Shown: positions 19,921-29,009, counted from the stretch's first letter. The stretch is DNA of 64,000 nucleotides from Burkholderia sp. PAMC 26561 (GCF_001557535.2 NZ_CP014306.1:2108001-2172000), one strand, 5' to 3'. Notes: generated by a model from the sequence alone, not told the origin. Numbers and translations are program-made.

Positions 19921-21009
19921 ATGAGTCTTGATCGCGCCCGGATCGACGCCGCCCTCGGCGGCCTGATCGATCCCAATACCAGCCGCTCTTTTGCAGACGC
20001 GAAAAGCATACGCAATGTGACCATAGATGGCGCCGATGTCAGCGTCAACGTCGTGCTGGGATATCCGGCGAAAAGCCAGTTCAGTGCAATCCGGTCGCTC
20101 GTCTCCGAAGCTGTTGCCAGGGTTCCAGGCGTAAATGGCGTGAAAGTGGACGTTTCGTCGCAGGTCGTGGCGCACGCCGTCCAGCGCGGCGTGAAGCTGT
20201 TGCCGAACGTCAAGAACATCATCGCCGTGGCGTCGGGCAAGGGCGGGGTCGGCAAAAGCACGACCGCCGTCAACCTTGCGCTGGCGCTGGCTTCGGAAGG
20301 CGCGTCGGTGGGCATGCTGGACGCCGATATCTACGGCCCGTCGCTGCCCATGATGCTCGGCATCAGCGGCCGCCCCGAATCGCCCGACAACCAGTCGATG
20401 AACCCGCTCATCGGCCATGGGATCCAGGCGAATTCCATCGGCTTTCTGATCGAGCAGGACAACCCGATGGTCTGGCGCGGCCCGATGGTCACGTCCGCGC
20501 TCGAACAACTGCTGCGCCAGACCAACTGGAAGGATCTTGATTACCTGGTGGTCGATATGCCGCCGGGCACGGGCGACATCCAGTTGACGCTGTCGCAGAA
20601 AGTGCCGGTGACCGGCGCTGTGATCGTGACCACGCCGCAGGACATTGCGCTGCTCGACGCCAAGAAGGGCCTCAAGATGTTCGAGAAGGTCGGCATTCCG
20701 ATCCTCGGGATCGTCGAGAACATGAGCACGCATATCTGCTCGAATTGCGGCCATGAAGAACACATTTTCGGCGCGGGCGGCGGTGAACGGATGTCGAAGG
20801 AATATGGTGTGCCGGTGCTCGGCAGCCTGCCGCTGGATATCGCCATCCGCGAGAAAACCGATGCCGGACAGCCGACCGTGGTGTCGCAACCTGACAGCAA
20901 GATCGCCGATGCGTACCGGTCGATCGCGCGCAAGGTCGCGATTTCGATTGCGGAGCGCCAGCGCGACATGACGTCGATGTTCCCGAGCATCGTGGTGCAG
21001 AACACCTGA
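19921..21009 (+). CDS. apbC: Mrp/ApbC-type iron-sulfur cluster carrier ATPase
   Basis: The 362-residue protein has an N-terminal MIP18-like (DUF59) domain (residues 1-90), then the Mrp ATPase domain with GKGGVGKST at 106-114, LDADIYGPSLPMML, and the cluster-binding CxxC in HICSNCG (Cys273 and Cys276). It carries and transfers Fe-S clusters to apo-proteins. The ATG at 19921 is preceded by GGAG with a 5-base gap; upstream in-frame sequence up to 19138 belongs to the opposite-strand OmpA-like gene. Its position beside metG is common in this group. Confidence 0.94.
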   Translation: MSLDRARIDAALGGLIDPNTSRSFADAKSIRNVTIDGADVSVNVVLGYPAKSQFSAIRSLVSEAVARVPGVNGVKVDVSSQVVAHAVQRGVKLLPNVKNIIAVASGKGGVGKSTTAVNLALALASEGASVGMLDADIYGPSLPMMLGISGRPESPDNQSMNPLIGHGIQANSIGFLIEQDNPMVWRGPMVTSALEQLLRQTNWKDLDYLVVDMPPGTGDIQLTLSQKVPVTGAVIVTTPQDIALLDAKKGLKMFEKVGIPILGIVENMSTHICSNCGHEEHIFGAGGGERMSKEYGVPVLGSLPLDIAIREKTDAGQPTVVSQPDSKIADAYRSIARKVAISIAERQRDMTSMFPSIVVQNT

Positions 21010-21129
21010 GGACCTGAATCGCTTGCGGGCATGGACTCTGGGCGCCGGGCGTGTCGCGGTATCATGTGGCCTTCGACGGGCGTGATCCAGTGAGCACACG
21101 GGGTGGTCGCGGGTCGCCATGAGGATTGC

Positions 21130-21723
21130 ATGAAACGAAGATTCGACGGGCCTGGATCGGTTAGCCGTGTTGCCACGACAAACCCGGCCTTGAGCCTGAT
21201 TGCACGTTGGAGCACGAGCGCAGCCACAGGGCTGGCGCTCACCGCCGGCACATTGCTGCTCGGCGGCTGCGGCATCTTGTTCCAGAACCATGAGAAACGC
21301 GCCGACGCCGTGTTGCAGCCCACGGCGGGCAGCAGCGCGAGCGGGTCGCTCACGTTCATTGAACGGGCGGATGGGGTGCAGGTTTCCTACAACCTGTCAG
21401 GCATGGCGCCCAACAGCGAGCACGCGCTGCAGATTCATGAGCGCGGCGACTGCATCGTGTCGAACTCATCCGATGGCGGCCCGGTCTTCTCTCCCGCAGC
21501 CGAACGCAGCCACTCATCGAAACCCGAGGGCGACCTGGCGACCATCCGCGCCGACGCAAATGGTTCGGCGACCGGATTCATCGTGGCGCCCGATGTTTCC
21601 CTCGACGGCGTGCGCTCCGTCCTGTCGCGCGCGGTCCTGCTGCATCGCGATACATCCGACTCGTATTCGCTCAGCCCGCACGGCGCCGGTCCGGCGCTCG
21701 CATGCGGCGTGATTCGTCAATGA
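21130..21723 (+). CDS. Cu/Zn-superoxide-dismutase-like lipoprotein with incomplete metal site
   Basis: The 197-residue protein has a lipoprotein signal (TLLLGGC, Cys47) and a SodC-like domain from about residue 65. It aligns at SEHALQIHERGDC (98-108), PEGDL (132-136), LLHRDTSDSY (171-180) and ACGVI (191-195). The copper site is degraded: the first ligand (His in canonical FHxH) is Gln101, the bridging-histidine position is Val119, while His103 and His172 remain. The disulfide cysteines (108, 192) are kept. It is therefore probably not an active dismutase and may have a structural or metal-buffering role. The start at 21130 has GAGG upstream. Confidence 0.8.
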   Translation: MKRRFDGPGSVSRVATTNPALSLIARWSTSAATGLALTAGTLLLGGCGILFQNHEKRADAVLQPTAGSSASGSLTFIERADGVQVSYNLSGMAPNSEHALQIHERGDCIVSNSSDGGPVFSPAAERSHSSKPEGDLATIRADANGSATGFIVAPDVSLDGVRSVLSRAVLLHRDTSDSYSLSPHGAGPALACGVIRQ

Positions 21724-21922
21724 AATCAGGCTCCTGAAACGTCAGACCCGGCTTCTTGGCCAGGTCGCGTCGCATGAGCCATCACATCAAGTAAAATACG
21801 CGCTTCCCGGCGGGTCCCACTGAGTACCGCATGCATCTGCATGCAATCCAGTCTTCCGGCCACGCCCCGTTTCAAGCACGGCGGCTTTTCTCGAGCCGCT
21901 TCTTTCGTTGGGTACGTTCCCT

Positions 21923-22492
21923 ATGAGCATCAAGTCCGACAAGTGGATCCGGCGCATGTCCGAAGAGCACAAGATGATCGAGCCGTTTGTGCGCGATCAG
22001 GTGCGTGTGTCCGAAGACGGCCGAAAAATCGTGAGTTACGGCACGTCGAGCTACGGCTACGACATTCGCGTGGCCGACGAATTCAAGATCTTCACGAATA
22101 TCAATTCCACGATTGTCGACCCGAAGAATTTCGATGAGAAATCGTTCGTCGACTTCAAGGGCGACGTCTGCATCATTCCGCCGAACTCGTTCGCGCTTGC
22201 GCGTACCATCGAATATTTTCGCATTCCGCGTTCTTGCCTGACCGTGTGCCTGGGCAAGTCCACCTACGCACGCTGCGGGATCATTGTGAACGTGACGCCG
22301 TTCGAACCCGAATGGGAAGGCTACGTGACGCTCGAATTCTCGAATACGACACCCTTGCCTGCCAAAATCTACGCGAACGAAGGCGTGGCGCAGGTCCTGT
22401 TCTTTGAAAGCGACGAAATCTGCGAGACTTCCTACGCTGACCGCGGTGGCAAGTATCAAGGGCAAAGCGGCGTGACGCTGCCGAAAACCTGA
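21923..22492 (+). CDS. dcd: dCTP deaminase
   Basis: The 189-residue enzyme converts dCTP to dUTP for thymidylate synthesis. Conserved segments are [16 protein letters not shown], the catalytic [10 protein letters not shown] and the nucleotide-binding [16 protein letters not shown], ending with [10 protein letters not shown]. Length is typical (188-190). The ATG at 21923 gives the family N-terminus MSIKSDKWI; an upstream TTG adds five unconserved residues. The stop codon is part of a long stem-loop that begins the leader of the next gene. Confidence 0.96.
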   Translation: MSIKSDKWIRRMSEEHKMIEPFVRDQVRVSEDGRKIVSYGTSSYGYDIRVADEFKIFTNINSTIVDPKNFDEKSFVDFKGDVCIIPPNSFALARTIEYFRIPRSCLTVCLGKSTYARCGIIVNVTPFEPEWEGYVTLEFSNTTPLPAKIYANEGVAQVLFFESDEICETSYADRGGKYQGQSGVTLPKT

Positions 22493-22527
22493 CGTTTCTG
22501 TCACAGGTTTTGCTGTGTAGAAACGTC
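22490..22527 (+). promoter_or_regulatory. Leader stem-loop 1 upstream of the decarboxylase gene
   Basis: TGACGTTTCT pairs perfectly with AGAAACGTCA, and after a small internal mismatch CACAG pairs with CTGTG around a GTTTTG loop, giving about 15 base pairs. The 5' arm contains the dcd stop codon. A five-T run occurs only about 10 bases downstream, so this is at best a weak terminator and may instead be a leader element. Confidence 0.6.
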
Positions 22528-22546
22528 ATTGCAACGCTTTTTGAAA

Positions 22547-22585
22547 GACCGCTGGACTCGAGCATGCACAACTCGGTCAGCGGTC
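22547..22585 (+). promoter_or_regulatory. Leader stem-loop 2 upstream of the decarboxylase gene
   Basis: GACCGCT pairs with AGCGGTC, continuing with GAC/GTC and CGAG/CTCG past single-base bulges, for about 14 pairs closing a loop that contains an ATG (22564). It has no T-run, so it is not a terminator. It encloses the start of a 15-codon ORF. Confidence 0.55.
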
Positions 22586-22611
22586 GTTCCATTTGGAGAT
22601 TCGCCTCATGA
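22564..22611 (+). CDS. 15-codon upstream ORF overlapping the decarboxylase start
   Basis: ATG at 22564 reads MHNSVSGRSIWRFAS and stops at TGA 22609-22611, which overlaps the decarboxylase ATG (22608) as ATGA. It contains two arginine codons (CGT, AGA) and a tryptophan. The Shine-Dalgarno GGAG of the decarboxylase lies inside it. Its own ribosome site is weak. It could be a leader peptide that couples translation, but it could also be a chance frame. Confidence 0.35.
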   Translation: MHNSVSGRSIWRFAS

Positions 22612-24905
22612 AGTTTCGTTTTCCCGTCGTCATCATCGACGAAGATTTTCGTTCCGAGAACATTTCGGGTTCCGGTATTCGTGCGCTCGCCGAGGCGATC
22701 GAGCGCGAAGGCGTCGAGGTGCTCGGGCTGACGAGTTACGGCGATCTGACGTCGTTCGCGCAGCAGTCGAGCCGCGCGTCGTGTTTCATCTTGTCGATCG
22801 ATGACGACGAGTTGCTGCCGTATGCGGACAGCAACGTGGTGCTGGCCGAGGGCGATGCGCCGGAACTGGCCTCCGCGATCGTCGCGTTGCGCGCCTTTGT
22901 GCAGGCCGTGCGCCGGCGCAATGCGGACATCCCGATTTTCCTGTACGGCGAAACGCGCACTTCACGGCATCTGCCTAACGATATCCTGCGCGAACTGCAT
23001 GGCTTCATTCACATGTTCGAGGACACGCCGGAGTTCGTTGCGCGCCACATCATCCGCGAGGCGAAGGTTTATCTCGATGCGCTCGCACCGCCGTTCTTCA
23101 AGGAACTCGTGCAATACGCCGAAGAGGGTTCGTACTCGTGGCACTGCCCGGGCCACTCGGGCGGCGTTGCATTCCTGAAGAATCCGCTTGGCCAGATGTT
23201 CCACCAGTTCTTCGGCGAGAACATGTTGCGGGCGGACGTCTGCAATGCCGTCGATGAACTCGGTCAACTGCTCGATCACACGGGACCGATTGCGGCATCG
23301 GAAAGAAACGCGGCGCGCATTTTCAGCGCGGATCATCTGTTCTTCGTGACGAACGGCACGTCGACATCGAACAAGATTGTCTGGCACGCGACGGTTGCGC
23401 CCGGCGACATCGTGCTGGTCGACCGTAATTGCCACAAGTCGATCCTGCACGCCATCACCATGACCGGCGCGATTCCGGTCTTCCTGACGCCCACGCGCAA
23501 TCACTTTGGCCTGATCGGGCCGATTCCGCGCGACGAGTTCAAGCCGGAAAACATCCGCAAGAAGATCGAAGCGAATCCGTTCGCGCGCGAGGCGCTTGCA
23601 AAAAACCCGAAGGTGAAGCCGCGTATCCTGACGATCACGCAAAGCACGTACGACGGCATTGTCTATAACGTCGAGATGATCAAGGATTTGCTCGGCGACA
23701 TGCTCGATACGCTTCACTTCGACGAAGCGTGGCTGCCGCACGCCGAGTTTCACGAGTTCTATCAGGACATGCATGCCATTGGCGCCGGCCGTCCGCGTAC
23801 GGGCGCGCTCGTGTTCGCCACGCACTCCACGCACAAGCTGCTGGCGGGGATCTCGCAGGCATCGCAGATCGTGGTGCAGGATTCCGAAAACAGCACGTTC
23901 GACAAACACCGCTTCAACGAAGCGTACTTGATGCACACGTCGACCAGCCCGCAGTACGCGATCATCGCATCCTGCGACGTGGCCGCGGCCATGATGGAAC
24001 CGCCGGGCGGCACGGCGCTGGTGGAAGAATCGATCGCGGAAGCGCTCGATTTCCGCCGCGCAATGCGCAAGGTCGACGACGAATACGGCGACGAGTGGTT
24101 CTTCAAGGTGTGGGGACCGGAAGCGCTCGCCGAAGAGGGTATCGGAAGCCGTGAAGAATGGGTATTGAAGCCGAACGATCACTGGCATGGTTTCGGCGCG
24201 CTTGCCGAAGGCTTCAACATGCTCGATCCGATCAAGGCGACCATCATCACGCCGGGACTCGATGTGGACGGCGAGTTCGGCGAGTCGGGCATTCCGGCTG
24301 CGATCGTGACGAAGTATCTGGCGGAGCACGGGATCATCGTGGAGAAGACCGGGTTGTATTCGTTCTTCATCATGTTCACGATCGGCATTACGAAGGGCCG
24401 CTGGAATTCGATGGTCACTGAACTGCAACAGTTCAAGGACGACTACGATAACAACCAGCCGCTGTGGCGCGTGCTGCCGGACTTTATCGCGCAGCATCCT
24501 TCGTATGAGCGCATGGGTTTGCGGGATCTTTGCGAGCAGATCCACAGTGTTTATCGTGCGAACGATATCGCGCGGCTGACTACCGAGATGTATCTGTCGA
24601 GCATGGAACCGGCCATGAAGCCGTCCGAAGCGTATGCGAAGCTGGTGCACCGGGAGATCGACCGGGTGCCTATCGATGAACTCGAAGGGCGCGTGACGAC
24701 CATCCTGTTGACGCCGTATCCACCGGGCATTCCGTTGCTGATTCCGGGCGAGCGCTTCAACAAGACGATCGTGGATTACCTGCGCTTTGCGCGCGAGTTC
24801 AACGAGCGTTTCCCGGGCTTCCATACGGATATCCACGGGTTGGTCGGTGAGATGATCAACGGGCGGATCGAGTATTTCGTCGATTGCGTCGCGCTCGAGC
24901 GTTAA
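22608..24905 (+). CDS. Orn/Lys/Arg decarboxylase (PLP fold type I, large inducible-type)
   Basis: The 765-residue enzyme has an N-terminal response-regulator-like wing domain (residues 1 to about 130), the PLP core with WHCPGHSGG and the Schiff-base lysine in THSTHKLLAG (Lys410), and the C-terminal domain typical of the AdiA/CadA/SpeC group. It decarboxylates a basic amino acid to a polyamine or diamine; arginine is the usual annotation in Burkholderia but substrate cannot be fixed from sequence. The ATG at 22608 has GGAG 9 bases upstream. It sits 115 bases after dcd behind a structured leader and ends at a strong terminator. Confidence 0.9.
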   Translation: MKFRFPVVIIDEDFRSENISGSGIRALAEAIEREGVEVLGLTSYGDLTSFAQQSSRASCFILSIDDDELLPYADSNVVLAEGDAPELASAIVALRAFVQAVRRRNADIPIFLYGETRTSRHLPNDILRELHGFIHMFEDTPEFVARHIIREAKVYLDALAPPFFKELVQYAEEGSYSWHCPGHSGGVAFLKNPLGQMFHQFFGENMLRADVCNAVDELGQLLDHTGPIAASERNAARIFSADHLFFVTNGTSTSNKIVWHATVAPGDIVLVDRNCHKSILHAITMTGAIPVFLTPTRNHFGLIGPIPRDEFKPENIRKKIEANPFAREALAKNPKVKPRILTITQSTYDGIVYNVEMIKDLLGDMLDTLHFDEAWLPHAEFHEFYQDMHAIGAGRPRTGALVFATHSTHKLLAGISQASQIVVQDSENSTFDKHRFNEAYLMHTSTSPQYAIIASCDVAAAMMEPPGGTALVEESIAEALDFRRAMRKVDDEYGDEWFFKVWGPEALAEEGIGSREEWVLKPNDHWHGFGALAEGFNMLDPIKATIITPGLDVDGEFGESGIPAAIVTKYLAEHGIIVEKTGLYSFFIMFTIGITKGRWNSMVTELQQFKDDYDNNQPLWRVLPDFIAQHPSYERMGLRDLCEQIHSVYRANDIARLTTEMYLSSMEPAMKPSEAYAKLVHREIDRVPIDELEGRVTTILLTPYPPGIPLLIPGERFNKTIVDYLRFAREFNERFPGFHTDIHGLVGEMINGRIEYFVDCVALER

Positions 24906-24925
24906 GTCGAAGATGTAGCTTGCAA

Positions 24926-24960
24926 TGAAGAAGGCCCGCATGAGTGATGCGGGCCTTCTT
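24926..24960. terminator. Intrinsic terminator after the decarboxylase gene
   Basis: GAAGAAGGCCCGCAT pairs with ATGCGGGCCTTCTTC around a 4-5-base loop. The A/G-rich left side and T-rich right side allow it to serve both the decarboxylase (+) and the convergent bestrophin gene (-). Confidence 0.85.
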
Positions 24961-24964
24961 CCAT

Positions 24965-25906
24965 TTACGTCACGATGAACCTGCGCTCCGTCACGCCCGG
25001 CTCCGGCAAGCCTTTCGGTGGCCGCTTGAAGTCGGGATCGGCGGTCATGTCATGGAGCATGGTTTCGAGCGCATCGCAGAGCGCGCTCAGCGCAAGATCG
25101 TTTTCCTCCAGGCCGAACGGGTCTTCGATCTGCGCCGCAATCGCCTCCAGCGACATGAACGCATACGCCACCAGCAGCGCGAACAGAGGCGTCAACACGC
25201 CCGCACCATCGACCAGGCCGAACGGCAGCAGCACACAAAAAATATAGACGGTCCGATGGATCATCACCGAATACGAGAAGGGCAAAGGTGTGGATGCAAG
25301 CCGCTCGCAGCCGCCGATCACGCCCGACAACTCGTTGAGGTTCTGTTCGAACGCGAGGGTGCCGTAGCCATCGAGCGCGCCTTCGTGTGAGCGTGCAGCG
25401 GACCATTCGCCGAGCCAGCGCAGGATCAATGTCGATCGATTCTGCGCTTTGACGGCGCGCTGATATAGCGCAGGCGTCAGGCGGGTGGCGAGATCCGGAA
25501 GCGGATCGGTGCGGCGCATTTCATGTCGCAATGCGTGACCGAGCGCCCCGATTGCCGCGATGAACTCATGCCTGTCTGTGGGCTCGACGCCGCGCGGCAA
25601 AGTCAGCGACTGACGCGCGAGGGATCGGCCGTGAATGGACAATGCTCCCCAGAGTTTGCGGCCTTCCCACCAGCGCTCATAACTCGCGCTATTGCGAAAG
25701 CCGAGAAATACCGCGAGCGCAATGCCCACCAGCGCGAACGGCGGCGTGCCAAGCCCGACCGGGTAGGTGCGCATATGGTCGTGCATCACGATCGCCGCGA
25801 CGGACAGCACGAAGATCAGCGCAAGCCGCGGCAGGAGTTGCGGCAGCACGGACCCGCGCCAGACGAACAACATGCGGAACCAGTTGAGTTTGGGGCGGAT
25901 GATCAT
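24965..25906 (-). CDS. Bestrophin-family membrane channel protein
   Basis: The 313-residue protein belongs to the bacterial bestrophin (YneE/UPF0187) family: an N-terminal MIIRPKLNWFRMLFVWRGS, two early membrane helices, and the family-typical GFRNSASYERWWEGRKLWG near residues 69-87 (RxxxxxxRxWEGRxxWG motif). Characterised relatives are pentameric ion channels. The C-terminus includes ADPDFKRPPKGLP. It is a single gene facing the decarboxylase terminator. A perfect 38-base inverted repeat lies between it and the upstream argH. Confidence 0.88.
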   Translation of the reverse strand: MIIRPKLNWFRMLFVWRGSVLPQLLPRLALIFVLSVAAIVMHDHMRTYPVGLGTPPFALVGIALAVFLGFRNSASYERWWEGRKLWGALSIHGRSLARQSLTLPRGVEPTDRHEFIAAIGALGHALRHEMRRTDPLPDLATRLTPALYQRAVKAQNRSTLILRWLGEWSAARSHEGALDGYGTLAFEQNLNELSGVIGGCERLASTPLPFSYSVMIHRTVYIFCVLLPFGLVDGAGVLTPLFALLVAYAFMSLEAIAAQIEDPFGLEENDLALSALCDALETMLHDMTADPDFKRPPKGLPEPGVTERRFIVT

Positions 25907-25960
25907 GGGCGGGTCGGACGCAAAGTGTGGAGAGCCTGCTTGCTACGGCCCGGCGAGACT

Positions 25961-25998
25961 GTAGCCAAATCGGCTACGAACGTAGCCGATTTGGCTAC
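25961..25998. repeat. Perfect 38-base nested inverted repeat between argH and the bestrophin gene
   Basis: GTAGCCAAATCGGCTACG (25961-25978) is followed by AA and its exact reverse complement (25981-25998). Each 17-18-base arm is itself an inverted repeat (GTAGCC...GGCTAC), so the GTAGCC/GGCTAC word occurs four times. There is no T-run on either side, so it is not a standard intrinsic terminator, though it may stall transcription from argH. Confidence 0.9.
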
Positions 25999-26018
25999 GT
26001 TCAGCGTCGACGACTATT

Positions 26019-27425
26019 TCACCCCAACGCCACCCGAGCCGCCTTCGCCGCAGCCCGAACCTGTTCCGGCGCCGTCCCGCCGGCGTGATTGCGACTCGCC
26101 ACCGATCCTTCCAGCGTCAGATATTCGAACACATCTTCACCGATCAAATGCGCGACGTTCGGCAACTCCGAGCGCATTTCATCGAGCGTGAGGTCGGCCA
26201 GATCACAGCCGCGATCCACGCAGATGCGCACGGCGAGCGCCACGGCTTCGTGTGCATCGCGAAAGGGCAGACCGCGCTTCACCAGGTAGTCCGCCAGATC
26301 CGTCGCCGTCGAAAATCCTTGCAGCGCCGCGGCGCGCATCGCGTCCGGCTTGACCGTGATACCCGAGGCCATCTCAGCGAAGATGCGCAGGGTGTCCGAA
26401 ACGGTATCGACGGTATCGAACAGCGGTTCCTTGTCTTCCTGATTGTCCTTGTTGTAGGCGAGCGGCTGGCCCTTCATCAGCGTCAGCAACGACACCAGAT
26501 TGCCGTTCACGCGTCCCGTCTTGCCGCGCGCCAGTTCGGGTACGTCGGGGTTTTTCTTCTGCGGCATGATCGACGAACCGGTGCAAAAGCGATCCGCCAG
26601 ATCGATGAACCCGACCCGTGGGCTCATCCACAGCACGAGTTCTTCGGAGAAGCGCGACACGTGCGTCATGATCAGCGCAGCAGCCGCCGTGAATTCGATG
26701 GCGAAATCGCGATCGGAAACGGCATCGAGCGAATTGGCGCAGATGCCTTCGAAGCCGAGGGTCTTCGCAACGGCGTTGCGATCGATCGGATAGCTCGTTC
26801 CTGCCAGCGCCGCAGCGCCGAGCGGCAAGCGGTTCACGCGCTTGCGGCAATCGATCATGCGTTCGCTGTCACGCGTGAACATCTCCACATAGGCGAGCAA
26901 GTGATGCCCGAACGTCACCGGCTGCGCGACCTGCAAATGCGTGAAGCCCGGCATGATGGTTTCGGCGTTTTGCTCGGCGATATCGATCAGCGCCCGGCGC
27001 AGCTCGATCAGCAACGCGCCGATCCGGTCGATCTCGCCACGCAGCCAGAGACGGATATCGGTGGCGACCTGGTCGTTGCGCGAACGGCCAGTGTGCAGGC
27101 GTTTGCCGGCATCGCCGATAAGCGCCGTCAAGCGCGCCTCGATATTCAGATGCACGTCTTCAAGGTCGAGTTTCCACTCGAATTCGCCGCGCTCGATCTC
27201 ATCCTGGATCTGCGTCATGCCTTTCTGGATGGCCTGGAAATCCGCATCGCCGATGATCTTCTGCGCGGCCAGCATGGCGGCGTGCGCAAGCGAGCCCTGG
27301 ATATCGACGAGTGCGAGACGCTTGTCGAAGAACACCGATGACGTATAGCGCTTCACCAGATCGGACATTGGTTCGTTGAAGCGAGCCGACCAGGCTTCGC
27401 CTTTCTTGTGCAGTTGGGACGTCAT
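26019..27425 (-). CDS. argH: Argininosuccinate lyase
   Basis: The 468-residue fumarase/aspartase-superfamily enzyme makes arginine plus fumarate from argininosuccinate. Motifs are [13 protein letters not shown] near 111-123, THLQVAQPV near 162-170 (active-site His163), and the superfamily signature [12 protein letters not shown] at 283-294. I start at the ATG at 27425 (MTSQLHKKG), the usual N-terminus; the longer frame adds 41 unconserved residues. It has its own promoter region, divided from the anti-sigma gene by that gene's terminator. Confidence 0.96.
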   Translation of the reverse strand: MTSQLHKKGEAWSARFNEPMSDLVKRYTSSVFFDKRLALVDIQGSLAHAAMLAAQKIIGDADFQAIQKGMTQIQDEIERGEFEWKLDLEDVHLNIEARLTALIGDAGKRLHTGRSRNDQVATDIRLWLRGEIDRIGALLIELRRALIDIAEQNAETIMPGFTHLQVAQPVTFGHHLLAYVEMFTRDSERMIDCRKRVNRLPLGAAALAGTSYPIDRNAVAKTLGFEGICANSLDAVSDRDFAIEFTAAAALIMTHVSRFSEELVLWMSPRVGFIDLADRFCTGSSIMPQKKNPDVPELARGKTGRVNGNLVSLLTLMKGQPLAYNKDNQEDKEPLFDTVDTVSDTLRIFAEMASGITVKPDAMRAAALQGFSTATDLADYLVKRGLPFRDAHEAVALAVRICVDRGCDLADLTLDEMRSELPNVAHLIGEDVFEYLTLEGSVASRNHAGGTAPEQVRAAAKAARVALG

Positions 27426-27504
27426 AGTGATGTTCTTAAGAGGACAAAAACGCGGAATTGCCGATTTTACAGGCAATGACAAACCTGCAGCCATTTGCAA
27501 AGCC

Positions 27505-27540
27505 GTGAAAAGAAAAAGGGACGCCTCTCGACGCCCCTTT
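27505..27540 (-). terminator. Intrinsic terminator after the anti-sigma factor gene
   Basis: On the minus strand AAAGGGGCG pairs with CGTCCCTTT (one G-T pair) around a GA-rich loop, and a T-rich tail follows (A-rich 27505-27517 on the plus strand). It is 33 bases past the anti-sigma stop. Confidence 0.7.
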
Positions 27541-27572
27541 CGGATCAACTCATGGAAACTGCTTCAACCCTG

Positions 27573-28355
27573 TCAGGCTGCCGGAATGACCTTACCCGTA
27601 TAAACCACCGGCCCGGTCGGACCATTCGGATTCGGCGATCCGCCAACCGGTTCGACGGAAACCGCCAGCACCGGATACGCGCTCACAGAAGCGGCCTTGA
27701 ACTTTGCGGTTCCGCCGACCGGCAGCACGCCGAGCGATACCGGATGTCCTGCCTTCGGCAAACCCCAGAGCTGCATGGATTTATCGGAGGGATCGGACGA
27801 TCCGCTCAGGCGCCGCACCGTCACTTCCGACGTCCGGTCATCCCACGTCACGAGCATGCGGGCGTTGGACTTTTCGTCGGCGAGTGTCGCCACATAGCCG
27901 ATGCGCGGTTCCTGCGCCACTTGCGGAGCAGGCACAGGCGCGGGCACCGGAGCAACGGTTGACAACTCGCGGATCGACACGACCAGCGCGATCGCGGCAA
28001 TTGCGGTCGCTGCGATCGACCATCCGCGCCAGAACGACAGGTTCTCGAACCAGCCGGGCTTCGGACGCGCAACCGGCGTTGGCGGAACCGGACGCGCCGC
28101 AGTCGCATCGCGACGGGCATTCACGAGATTCAGCCGGCGTTCGATAGCCGTCCAGATTTCGGGCGGTGCCGCGACGCCCGGTCCGAGTTCGGTCATGGCC
28201 GCGAGGCGCAGGCGCCAGGTCTCGACCGCGAGCCGGATGGCTGGATCGTGCTGGGAAATACTCTCGAAGCGTCTTCGCGACCCGCCGCGCAGCACCCCGA
28301 GTGTGTACTCGGCGGCAAGCTGATCGACCAGCCCCGCGTATCGATGCAGATCCAT
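27573..28355 (-). CDS. Anti-sigma factor, RskA-like
   Basis: The 260-residue protein has an N-terminal zinc-less anti-sigma domain (LAAEYTLGVLRGGSRRRFE near residues 12-30), a single membrane helix near residues 110-130 (WSIAATAIAAIALVVSI), and a C-terminal periplasmic RskA domain (QLWGLPKAGHPVSLGVLPVG, LAVSVEPVGGSPNPNGPTGPVV). It should hold the ECF sigma factor at the membrane until released, usually by regulated proteolysis. Its ATG shares one base with the sigma gene's stop (TGATG), so the pair is translationally coupled. The signal it senses is not evident from context. Confidence 0.9.
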   Translation of the reverse strand: MDLHRYAGLVDQLAAEYTLGVLRGGSRRRFESISQHDPAIRLAVETWRLRLAAMTELGPGVAAPPEIWTAIERRLNLVNARRDATAARPVPPTPVARPKPGWFENLSFWRGWSIAATAIAAIALVVSIRELSTVAPVPAPVPAPQVAQEPRIGYVATLADEKSNARMLVTWDDRTSEVTVRRLSGSSDPSDKSMQLWGLPKAGHPVSLGVLPVGGTAKFKAASVSAYPVLAVSVEPVGGSPNPNGPTGPVVYTGKVIPAA

Positions 28356-28939
28356 CACAGCCCTCCCAGGCACGTCTTTAGTTTTTCCAAGCCGCGACGA
28401 ATCCACGACTTCACTGTGCCGAGCGGTACTTTAAGAACGTCGGCCACTTCGCTATGGCTCTGGTCACGCAGATATGCAAGCGCCACTGCCTGACGCTGAT
28501 TGGCTTCGAGCCTGTCCATGCAGATGGCGAGTTGCCGTGCTTCCTGGCTCATCAGCATCTGGTCGGAGGGATCTGCCTCGTTTGCAGGCAAGGTATCGTC
28601 CAACGCATCGCTCCATTCGGTTTCGGCGCTCGCCCCGTTGGCTTTCTGCCGCCGCAAATAATCGAGAGCCCGGTTGCGGACGATCGCCGCCATCCAGGTC
28701 ATGGGCGCGGACAGGCCTGCTTTGTAGTCGCCCGCGTATCGCCAGATATTGACGAACGCGTCCTGCAAAACTTCTTCGGCCCACTCACGCTTCACCAATA
28801 TACGAAGCGCGAGGCCAAACAGTTTCGACGAAGTTAAATCATAGAGCGCGCGCAACGCGGCGGCGTCTTCGCTGGCAACACGGTCGAGCAGTTGCACGAG
28901 GGTGTCGGGGGTCGGGTCGTGAGAAAGGATTGTCGTCAT
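28355..28939 (-). CDS. ECF RNA polymerase sigma factor (SigK-like)
   Basis: The 194-residue group IV sigma factor has region 2 with EEVLQDAFVNIWRYAGDY and the following MTWMAAIVRNRALDYLRR (-10 recognition), and region 4 with RQAVALAYLRDQSHSEVADVLKVPLGTVKSWI (-35 recognition helix). The cognate anti-sigma gene follows immediately. The ATG at 28939 gives normal length; the frame continues upstream to 29236 but that part is unlike any sigma factor. Such pairs usually autoregulate; I could not identify a convincing ECF-type promoter in the leader. Confidence 0.92.
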   Translation of the reverse strand: MTTILSHDPTPDTLVQLLDRVASEDAAALRALYDLTSSKLFGLALRILVKREWAEEVLQDAFVNIWRYAGDYKAGLSAPMTWMAAIVRNRALDYLRRQKANGASAETEWSDALDDTLPANEADPSDQMLMSQEARQLAICMDRLEANQRQAVALAYLRDQSHSEVADVLKVPLGTVKSWIRRGLEKLKTCLGGL

Positions 28940-29009
28940 GGGACCGGTCGGGTGGGCGGCGCGATCGATATTACCGAAATAATCGCTTCGAACCGCATTG
29001 GTTTTTTTG

